Part shown: one piece after another, positions 8,901 through 14,786 of the stretch | Layout: each line of letters starts with the position of its first letter | Position numbering within the stretch: the first letter of the stretch is position 1 | NCBI RefSeq assembly: GCF_002160985.1 | Contig: NZ_NFLQ01000017.1 | Coordinates: 1-64,000, forward strand | Direction: 5' to 3' | DNA from: Lachnoclostridium sp. An118 | GTDB taxonomy: Bacteria; Bacillota; Clostridia; Lachnospirales; Lachnospiraceae | DNA length: 64,000 bases | Position numbers and translations under genes: made by a program | Notes under the pieces: generated by a model | What the model saw: only the letters and a program-made list of their open reading frames with translations | What the model was told of the DNA's origin: nothing | Databases searched by the model: none

Positions 8901-9073
8901 CGGTCTGTCTCCTTCCTTTCACTGTCACGCCCCAGCATCCAGCTGATCTGGCCGCCTTCTTCCGGTCCTCCATCGGGACTGTCCTCCTCTGCCCGGGACT
9001 GGAATGCGGCACTGCACAAAAGGGCTGCAAACAAAAACAAAACACAACACGTAACACTCAAAACCCTCTTCAA
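5993..9073 (-). CDS. Surface adhesin: thioester domain, SpaA repeats, sortase signal
   Basis: This 1026-residue wall protein should stick out from the cell and bind host or partner surfaces. It has a signal peptide (residues 1-29), then a domain with TGYCVQPMSP followed by a region rich in small and aromatic residues, which matches Cys-Gln thioester adhesin heads that bond covalently to targets. Seven SpaA/Cna-B modules follow, each closing with an E-x-K/E-A/T-P-x-G-Y type strand (KEKTSPRGY, QETKAPRGY, TETKTPEGY, REVKAPEGY, RETKQVPGF, QEVEALSGY, TEEKAPEGY), which normally form Lys-Asn isopeptide bonds. The tail is APRTGD, a sortase LPxTG variant, a membrane span and RRRKRK. Start is TTG behind CGGAGG. 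No sortase is in the window. Confidence 0.9.
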   Translation of the reverse strand: MKRVLSVTCCVLFLFAALLCSAAFQSRAEEDSPDGGPEEGGQISWMLGRDSERKETDRYGVAEGGVMPRSAVGSLCTISHGASHSYGSWFTREFYVEAETGNYTGYCVQPMSPAPSGTYQVSRLDNDVVKALLMMAPGYAYYDPYGIILFAGDNNAYAYAHAALSYAYEGSLTGLSASMQAGVKNMVHYATAAVQGSWAPEVHENLDRYQVYIAYNDQQDIVWLEEQPKGDVQLQKVSAQTDITEGNSCYSLEGAVYGVYTDAGCTAQAGELVTDVSGKSGMLSVNAGTYYVKEKTSPRGYALDGTVYRVDVQAGQTAQVSVSDIPQKNPVEVLLKKYDGELDFQEEGNTPQGAASLAGAEFTFRFYPGDYDSLEKLEGVSPARTWVFRSDDRGFVSTREEHFVEGDPVWRDGNSTFFLPLGTVTIQETKAPRGYNLNSETRLVRITPEGTGEQIQTYQIPSFEEAVIRGDLELIKVYQNEEEKEDVLAGIEGVEFAITSRTTGQEILRIVTDREGKATTRSGDYPRGRLVYDTYVVTETKTPEGYNPIEPFEVEISEENVTVSGIYRQDTLITSPIQVLKVDASTGKVIPAAGTEFQLLDADRNVVTMTARYPEYQVYETFVTDGEGRFTFPEKLKYGTYYLREVKAPEGYLLNGEELSFAVEEDKDWEAPLTVRFADENAMGRISIDKLEKGKEESLAGAEFEIRAAEDIVTPDGTVRLKKGELAGTLTTGSERVLSDELFLGKYTVRETKQVPGFALPEETFQVELAYKDQTTPVVEEQLTVYNEPTSLVLLKYEKGAEEKTALAGVRFKVWLKQDEAVEEGLVDPGYTQEEIYVTDEEGRVEIPYLLPDSTYCIQEVEALSGYIPDGTVREVYVDANGRIEGEAVCVMKLENDYTKLRISKLDGGNRQCLPGAELKLERILESGEKEMVESWISGEEEKKFDRLQPGEYVLTEEKAPEGYEKAEPVSFSLQETGEEQRVEMVDQPLVKAPRTGDISYIPWLGTALAGSLAMMLWALRRRKRK

Positions 9074-9410
9074 TTATGTTTACCTCCGTTTTTCTATAAA
9101 ATACCTGTTGTCAGAAAAAAATGTTTATTGCAGACCACCTCCCATCACAGCTGGATCTGTAAATTTACTGGTAATCGTCCGGCGAAACGCCTGATCAAGT
9201 AGATAGAATAAATAAATGATAAATAAGAACTGCAGAACTGCTTTCCTATACGTACAAAGTTAACATAGCCTTCTCGAAAATGCAAGAGAAAAACAGATTT
9301 ATAAATATTTTTTATATCCTGAATAGAAGTCCTCTTCACAGCGGAAAGCTAAGAGCGTCAGACATTCCCCGCAAATATAAATACATAAAAGCGGAAAGGA
9401 GACTGAATAA
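9074..9410. other. AT-rich leader region between divergent units
   Basis: No gene is supported here. It is the upstream region of the adhesin on the minus strand and of the LDH relic on the plus strand. A short GGCG-TTT-CGCC hairpin occurs near 9180, but I see no recognised riboswitch and no convincing promoter pair. Confidence 0.4.
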
Positions 9411-9497
9411 ATGAAAGCAGAAAAAAGAAAAGTTGTCATTGTGGGCGCCGGCATGGCCGCCATCATCGTCCGGACAGGCATCCAGGGAGTCCTCTGA
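9411..9497 (+). pseudogene. ldh: N-terminal relic of an L-lactate dehydrogenase
   Basis: AAAGGAG and a 7-base spacer precede ATG, and the first codons read MKAEKRKVVIVGAGM, the beta-strand and glycine loop that open NAD-dependent L-lactate/malate dehydrogenases. After GAGM the similarity stops and the frame ends at codon 29. A full enzyme is about 315 residues, so this is a 5' stub left by a large deletion; the ribosome site survives. Identification rests on 15 residues only. Confidence 0.5.
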
Positions 9498-9560
9498 CAT
9501 TTTCCCGAATTTATGCTATGATAAGGGCAGCATGACCGATAACAGTAAAGGGGGATTTCC

Positions 9561-10463
9561 ATGGATACAAAATTTGCGATCGTCAGCGACGGTTCCTGCG
9601 ACCTGCCCGCGGAGGAGGCCGCAAGAAAACATATTCACATTGTCCATTTTCTGGTCTCCTTCGATGGGCAGACCTATCAAAAAGAGGGCGTGGAGATCGG
9701 ACTGGAAGACTTCTATCAGAAAATGGTGGACGAGCCCGGGCATTTCCCCAGGACTGCCGCCCCCTCTCCCGAAGACTTTTATCAGGCCTTCGCGTCCTGC
9801 GCCAGGGAGGGGAAGCCTATCCTGTGCATCTGCATTTCCACAAAGCTGAGCTCCTCCATGCAGTCTGCCCAGATTGCAAAGAGGATGCTGGAAAACGAGT
9901 ACCCGAACATCCCGGTCATCGTTCAAGACTCTCTTTGCGCCACCCTGATGCAGAGCGCCTACGTGCTGGAGGCCTGCCATCTGCGGGACGCAGGGTACAC
10001 ACTGGAAAAGGCAGCCTCCGTCCTGTCGGAGCTGCGCAGCACCGCCCGCATCCTCTTCACTGTAGGCAGCCTGGACTACATACAGCACGGCGGACGCATC
10101 GGCAAAATGACAGGCATAGCGGGGACTCTTCTCCAGATCAAGCCGCTCATCACGCTGCAGGACGGGGAAATCCACTCCTCCGGCATCCGCCGGGGCAGAC
10201 GCAGGTCCATAGAGGGCGTGGTGGACCTCCTCGTCTCCTACCTGAGAGATAACGACCTGACTCCATCAGACTGCCACATCCTGGCAGGCTACGGCTATGA
10301 CCGGGAGGAGGCGGAGCGCTTCCGGTCTCTGACAAAATCCCGGCTCCTTTCGGAATTTGACCAGGCCCCCGACCTTCCCCTCTTTCAAATCGGCGCCACC
10401 ATCGGTGTCCACGCAGGCCCCTACTCCATTGGCTTCGGCGTGATCCAAAAGAGCCGGCTCTAA
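9561..10463 (+). CDS. DegV family fatty-acid-binding protein
   Basis: This 300-residue protein belongs to the DegV/FakB family, cytosolic carriers that hold a fatty acid while it is phosphorylated by FakA. Signs are the opening FAIVSDGSCDLPAE, the central KLSSSMQSAQIAKRML lipid-contact segment, and GSLDYIQHGGRIGK with IKPLITLQDGEI in the second half. Length is usual for the family. AAAGGGGGA precedes the ATG. It stands alone, converging with the next gene by a 4-bp overlap. Whether it feeds fatty acids to phospholipid synthesis here is inferred from the family. Confidence 0.92.
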   Translation: MDTKFAIVSDGSCDLPAEEAARKHIHIVHFLVSFDGQTYQKEGVEIGLEDFYQKMVDEPGHFPRTAAPSPEDFYQAFASCAREGKPILCICISTKLSSSMQSAQIAKRMLENEYPNIPVIVQDSLCATLMQSAYVLEACHLRDAGYTLEKAASVLSELRSTARILFTVGSLDYIQHGGRIGKMTGIAGTLLQIKPLITLQDGEIHSSGIRRGRRRSIEGVVDLLVSYLRDNDLTPSDCHILAGYGYDREEAERFRSLTKSRLLSEFDQAPDLPLFQIGATIGVHAGPYSIGFGVIQKSRL

Positions 10464-10825
10464 ATACCCATCTCACGGAAAAGGGTGCGGAATCCTTCCG
10501 CATCCTCCAGGGTATGTCTCCACCCGAACCGCTTCATGTCCACCTGCCAGCCGTCCCTGGTCCGGAAAACCTCCACCCCTTCTCCCTCCAGAAGATTTTT
10601 CTGCATGTCAAATGTATCAAAGGACGCCGCTCCGGTGAGCCGGCCCCTTCCATTGACCACCCTGTGAGCTGGCACATCCTCTCCCAGCTTCCCTCTGTTC
10701 AGCGCATACCCTACCTGCCGGGCGTTTTTCGGCTTTCCGCACAGAAGAGCTATCTGTCCGTAGGAGGCCACTTTTCCCCTGGGAATGCTTCTGCACACAA
10801 TGCCGGCCCTCTGATAAAAATCCAC
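10460..10825 (-). CDS. Alkyltransferase-like DNA-binding protein (MGMT fold, no Cys)
   Basis: This 121-residue protein has the O6-alkylguanine transferase DNA-binding fold: IPRGKVASYGQIALLCG, NARQVGYAL and PAHRVVNGRGRLTG. In true repair enzymes the last motif is PCHRV with the Cys accepting the alkyl group; here it is Ala, as in alkyltransferase-like (ATL) proteins that bind O6-alkylguanine and hand it to nucleotide excision repair. Its start lies 5 bp downstream of the yaaA stop, so it belongs to the HAD-yaaA-ATL operon. It therefore probably flags lesions and does not reverse them. Confidence 0.88.
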   Translation of the reverse strand: MDFYQRAGIVCRSIPRGKVASYGQIALLCGKPKNARQVGYALNRGKLGEDVPAHRVVNGRGRLTGAASFDTFDMQKNLLEGEGVEVFRTRDGWQVDMKRFGWRHTLEDAEGFRTLFREMGI

Positions 10826-10830
10826 TTTTC

Positions 10831-11574
10831 CTACTCCTTTATGAATACATATTCCGCCGGTCCGGAAAGGTCTGCCCTGAACCGGTATCCCAGATGGTCA
10901 AATCCCCGGGCGTCCTCAGGCTCCCTGGCTCCTGTCTGCGCCAGATACCGCACCATCTCACCCCGGGCCATCTTGGCCAGGGTTCCCTTCTGGCGTACCT
11001 TCCCGTCACTGAGTTCACCGAACACGCAGGTCACAAACCGGTCCTCCGGCCTCAGATACTTTTCTACACATTTCGAATACTCTTTGGAGGCCAGGTTGAG
11101 GACAGTCCCCTCCCCTGCCGTCACCGCCCGGCAGATTGCATCTCCCCAGAACTCATAGAGATCCCTTGTGCCGGCAACTGCTGCCTTTGCCTGCATTTCC
11201 AGCCGGTAGGGCGTGACCCCGTCCAGAGGCCGCAGAGCGCCGTAAAATCCCGAGAGTATACACAGGTGCTCCTGGATATAGGCAATCTCCTTCCCTTCAA
11301 ATACAGACGGAGCCATATACTGGTACTGGATCCCCTCGTAGGAGAGGATAGCCGGCGTCAGGTTCTTCTCCAGCTCCATACTCTGAAAGCGCTGATAATT
11401 TTCCCGGGCAATAGCGTCATTGCATTTCCACAGCTCCTTCGCCTCCTGGAAGGTCAGCTTTTTCATCCACTTTGCCAGCTCACGGGTCTTGTCTAAAAAG
11501 ACCGGCAGCCCGCTGCAGGGGTACAGGTCCGGCTCGCTTTTCATCTTCTTTGCTGGTGAGATAATGATCTTCAT
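10831..11574 (-). CDS. yaaA: Peroxide stress protein YaaA
   Basis: The 247-residue protein starts MKIIISPAKKM, the signature of YaaA, a DNA-binding protein that limits iron-driven oxidative damage. Further family segments are LSYEGIQYQYM, LSGFYGALRPLDGVTPYRLEM, LNLASKEYSK and KMARGEMVRYL. The start at 11574 overlaps the previous stop codon as ATGA, showing translational coupling to the HAD gene. Placement next to an alkylation-damage sensor fits a stress-survival operon. Confidence 0.93.
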   Translation of the reverse strand: MKIIISPAKKMKSEPDLYPCSGLPVFLDKTRELAKWMKKLTFQEAKELWKCNDAIARENYQRFQSMELEKNLTPAILSYEGIQYQYMAPSVFEGKEIAYIQEHLCILSGFYGALRPLDGVTPYRLEMQAKAAVAGTRDLYEFWGDAICRAVTAGEGTVLNLASKEYSKCVEKYLRPEDRFVTCVFGELSDGKVRQKGTLAKMARGEMVRYLAQTGAREPEDARGFDHLGYRFRADLSGPAEYVFIKE

Positions 11575-12422
11575 GGCTGTTCCTCCTTCTGCATGGCCAG
11601 GAGCCACTCAATCCCCTCCGCCACGCCGTCCTCATCGTTGGAGCCGGCGATGTGGTCCGCCGCCTGCAGGCAGCCCTGTGACCCGTTGGCGACCGCAATG
11701 CCGATCCCCGCAAATGCCAGCATCCCCCTGTCGTTGTCCCCGTCTCCGAAAGCCGCCGACTCCGCCTGCTCCAGCCCCAGATACTGCAGCAGGAACCTGA
11801 GCGCCGACTCCTTGCCTGCATCTCTGTAGGAAATCTCCAGAAGCTGGGGCACAGAGGAGGTCACATAGATATCCGGCACATCCCGCTCCAGGAGACGCCA
11901 CAGGCTGTGCTTCTTCTCCTCCCCTTTTACCACCACATCCAGGCAGTCCAGCTTCCCGGCTCTCCCATGTGCCCGGATAAATGCCTCCATATCCTCCACC
12001 GGTTCCCGGGTCCTCTGGATATAGCCGATGGCTGCCGGCATGGCTCCGAACCGCACCGGGTCTTCCACATATTCCTTCTGGGCATAGGGCTTTCCGTCTA
12101 TAAAGGCCTCAAAGGCCACATCCCTGCCGCTCATGAGGTCCAGGATCTTCTCCGCTGACTCCTCTGTCAGCGAAAATTTCCGCAGGTACCCTCCCGTGCG
12201 CACATCCACCACAGCAGTCCCGTTGGATGTGATGGCATAGCGTATCCCGGGGATATGCAGGATTTCCTCGGGCAGGGAGTCAAAGGAGCGTCCGCTGGCC
12301 GGGATGACGCAGATGTCTCTCCCCAGCGCCTTCTCGATAGCCTGCCTCGTTCTTTCGCTCAGAACGCCCCGGCTGTTCAGCGTGGTCCCGTCCAGGTCCA
12401 GGGCAATGCTTGTGATCTTCAT
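11571..12422 (-). CDS. Cof-type HAD-superfamily phosphatase
   Basis: This 283-residue cytosolic hydrolase opens with IALDLDGTTLNSRG, whose first Asp is the nucleophile, and ends with AAFGDGDNDRGMLAFAG, the HAD motif with the metal-binding Asp pair. A C2-type cap lies between. Such enzymes act on sugar phosphates, FMN or pyridoxal phosphate; the substrate here is not predictable. ATG at 12422 is behind AAAGGAGAGC. The reading frame continues upstream to 12599, but that part is a relic of another gene. Confidence 0.88.
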   Translation of the reverse strand: MKITSIALDLDGTTLNSRGVLSERTRQAIEKALGRDICVIPASGRSFDSLPEEILHIPGIRYAITSNGTAVVDVRTGGYLRKFSLTEESAEKILDLMSGRDVAFEAFIDGKPYAQKEYVEDPVRFGAMPAAIGYIQRTREPVEDMEAFIRAHGRAGKLDCLDVVVKGEEKKHSLWRLLERDVPDIYVTSSVPQLLEISYRDAGKESALRFLLQYLGLEQAESAAFGDGDNDRGMLAFAGIGIAVANGSQGCLQAADHIAGSNDEDGVAEGIEWLLAMQKEEQP

Positions 12423-12590
12423 AGTCTGCTCTCCTTTGTTCTGTCTGTATTCCTCTCCCCAAAGAGGTCCATGATCTTCTTGCTCCGGTATCCGGCCTTC
12501 TTGTTGAAGAATTTTCCGTATGCCACCTTCCCGCTCCGGGCTGTCCCAGTCTGCACCGTGGGGGACCCACTCTCCATTTTCAACTGCCAT
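12419..12590 (-). pseudogene. Collapsed relic of an AlkZ-related protein gene
   Basis: Three pieces of one protein family occur in two frames within 172 bp. ATG at 12590 reads MAVENGEWVPHGADWDSPER; then in another frame GKVAYGKFFNKKAGY is followed directly by RSKKIMDLFGE and ends at a TGA overlapping the HAD start. From memory, intact Lachnospiraceae AlkZ-related proteins have these segments in this order, separated by about 60 and 25 residues. Two deletions have therefore reduced a roughly 200-residue gene to fragments. The family name is from recall and needs a search. Confidence 0.6.
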
Positions 12591-12632
12591 GGTCATCATC
12601 TCCTCTATCTATAAACTGCACCAAGCGTCTTT

Positions 12633-14786
12633 TTATCCTGCCTCTTCCACTTCCCCCAGGGCCTTCAGGAACTGCTTTCTCCCGTAGTTCTCAAACTCCA
12701 CCTCGACCATCATCTCGTCCTCCCCCACAATGATCCCTTCTCCATACTTCCGGTGGCGGGCTCTCCGGACTTTTTCCTCCGCCGGATGCGGCTCCTCCAC
12801 ACAGGGCTCCGCCGGGCCGGAGCCAGGGTCAAGGTCTGGCTTCCGCTCCACTGGCTTTTGCTCCACACGGTTTTTCCGCATCTGCGCCGCCACCTCTCTC
12901 CGGAGCTCCTGCAGATCGGCCCGTCTTTCCTTCTGGCCCTGAAGCTCTCCCCAGTCCAGGAGATGCTCCGGGATCATCCGCAGATAGGAGCTGTATCCCT
13001 CCAGCACGCCCGGCTCTCCGGGATTGGTGTAATAGGACAGCTCCAGATGGTTCCTGGCTCTTGTAATGCCCACAAAGAAGAGCCGCCTCTCCTCTTCCTC
13101 CTGTTCATAGCTCTGGCACCGCAGGGGGATCAGCCCCGGGTTCACACCAATCAGAAACACTGTGTCAAACTCCAGTCCCTTGGAGGCGTGAATCGTCATC
13201 AGCCGGACGCCGTCTTTCTCCTGCTCGCTCTCCTTCAGGAATTCCAGTCCATAGAGCATGGAGCTGTCCAGAAAACGGCGCAGGTTTTCCAGGAAGGAGC
13301 CGTCTTTCTCCCGGCAGGACCGGCACAGATGCTCCAGCAGCTTCCCCGCTTCCCTGGCATCCTTCTCATAGTCAGCTGAGGTAGGGTGCAGCTGGGTATG
13401 AAGGTCAAAGTAATCGAACAGCCACCGGGCTGAAATCTCTTCCTTTCCCTTATCTTTTTCCACTTCCATCATCGCCTCCCGAAACCCGGTCATCCTGTCA
13501 AGGAGAGGCAGGACGCCTCCTTCCCCCTTTTCCAGGATGGAAGCCGCTCTCTTCGGAGTGACCTTCTCTCCATATTTCCGGTCCGTCAGCACCTGCAGTC
13601 CCGTCTGGCGGTCAGCGGGGTTGACGGAGAATTTAAGGACCTTCACCAGGTAGTCCAGCACCGGCACATCTCCCAGCGTCTTTTTCAGTGACAGGCTGCA
13701 GGGGATACCCGCCCTCTGAAAGACCTTCTCCAGAACCTCCGACTGCCGCTGCAGGCGGTAAAAGACCGCTATCTCCCTGTAGGCCAGCCCGCCCCTGTGA
13801 AGGCTCTCTATCCGCCCGGCCAGATACTCCGCCTCCTGGAATGGGTCGTAGTGGTTACGGACCGTAATTTTTTCGCCGCCCTCCCGGCTCCCCTCGATCT
13901 TCCCTCCGAACTGGAGAAATCGGTTCGCCGCCTCCAGGATTGAGGCGTTGGACCGGTAATTCACAGGGAGGGAGAGCTCCTTGGCCTGGAACCTGTGCTT
14001 GAGGAGGAAAAACATATTTTCCGTCGTTCCCCGCCAGCTGTAGATCACCTGATCAGGGTCTCCCACGGCAAAGAGCCGGGACCGGCGCTGCCCGGCGCTG
14101 TCTGTCCCCAGCGCCTCCAGAAAATCCAGTTGGAGGGCATCGCTGTCCTGCACCTCGTCCACAATGATCCACTCCGGACACCTGTCTTCGTTATTCAGAA
14201 GGGCTGTGCTCACCCGGAGCAGGTCGGAAAAGGTCATCTTGTTCTGTCTTTTCTTTTCCTCCTCCAGCAGAGGGAACAGCAGAAAAAGCTCGTCCTTATA
14301 TCTGGAGGTTTTCCCCTTCAGCCAGGAAGTGTACTCCTGCTCCATACGCTTTTTCAATCTGTTCTTGTACTTGATCTTCAAATCCCGCTCCGCCGCGATG
14401 GCCAGGGCAAGCTCCGCCTCCTCATCCGGGTCCATCACCGAGAACTCCCTGGTCCACCCCGCCTCCTCTGTGGGGAGGCAGTTTTTCAGCAGATAAAGCG
14501 CCACGCTGTGAAATGTCCCAAAGCAGGCCGTCTCATCTTCTTTGACAGAGGGCTTCCTCCGGGCAAGCCGCTGCAGGATCTCATCCGCGGCCTTGTTGGT
14601 AAAGGTCAGCACCACCATGTCCCTCAGGGACACCTGTCTTTCAAAGTGCAGGTGCAGGATCTTCTCAATGAGCACTGTAGTCTTGCCGCTCCCCACATTG
14701 GCATTGACCACACAGGCGGGGCTCTCATCCAGCACCGCCTCCATCTGATATGTGTTCAGTCGATATGGGTTATGAAAGTCTGTCAT
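12633..14786 (-). CDS. UvrD/PcrA-like superfamily 1 DNA helicase
   Basis: This 717-residue ATP-dependent 3'-5' helicase carries all SF1A motifs: Walker A NANVGSGKTTVL, motif Ia VLTFTNKAADEI, motif II VDEVQDSDA, motif III GDPDQVIYSWRG, motif IV LPVNYRSN, motif V MTIHASKGLEFD and motif VI FVGITRARNHL. The C-terminal 120 residues are charged and end in a small domain (RHRKYGEGIIVGEDE) like the Tudor-type tail of UvrD/PcrA that contacts RNA polymerase. Its start overlaps the end of the DUF1998 helicase by 17 bp, so both are made from one message. The role is probably repair or removal of stalled complexes. Confidence 0.93.
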   Translation of the reverse strand: MTDFHNPYRLNTYQMEAVLDESPACVVNANVGSGKTTVLIEKILHLHFERQVSLRDMVVLTFTNKAADEILQRLARRKPSVKEDETACFGTFHSVALYLLKNCLPTEEAGWTREFSVMDPDEEAELALAIAAERDLKIKYKNRLKKRMEQEYTSWLKGKTSRYKDELFLLFPLLEEEKKRQNKMTFSDLLRVSTALLNNEDRCPEWIIVDEVQDSDALQLDFLEALGTDSAGQRRSRLFAVGDPDQVIYSWRGTTENMFFLLKHRFQAKELSLPVNYRSNASILEAANRFLQFGGKIEGSREGGEKITVRNHYDPFQEAEYLAGRIESLHRGGLAYREIAVFYRLQRQSEVLEKVFQRAGIPCSLSLKKTLGDVPVLDYLVKVLKFSVNPADRQTGLQVLTDRKYGEKVTPKRAASILEKGEGGVLPLLDRMTGFREAMMEVEKDKGKEEISARWLFDYFDLHTQLHPTSADYEKDAREAGKLLEHLCRSCREKDGSFLENLRRFLDSSMLYGLEFLKESEQEKDGVRLMTIHASKGLEFDTVFLIGVNPGLIPLRCQSYEQEEEERRLFFVGITRARNHLELSYYTNPGEPGVLEGYSSYLRMIPEHLLDWGELQGQKERRADLQELRREVAAQMRKNRVEQKPVERKPDLDPGSGPAEPCVEEPHPAEEKVRRARHRKYGEGIIVGEDEMMVEVEFENYGRKQFLKALGEVEEAG

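Noticed and set aside
7868-9202. 444-codon plus-strand frame over the adhesin gene
   Set aside because: Antisense to a well-structured repeat protein; no domain signal and it runs across the adhesin promoter region.
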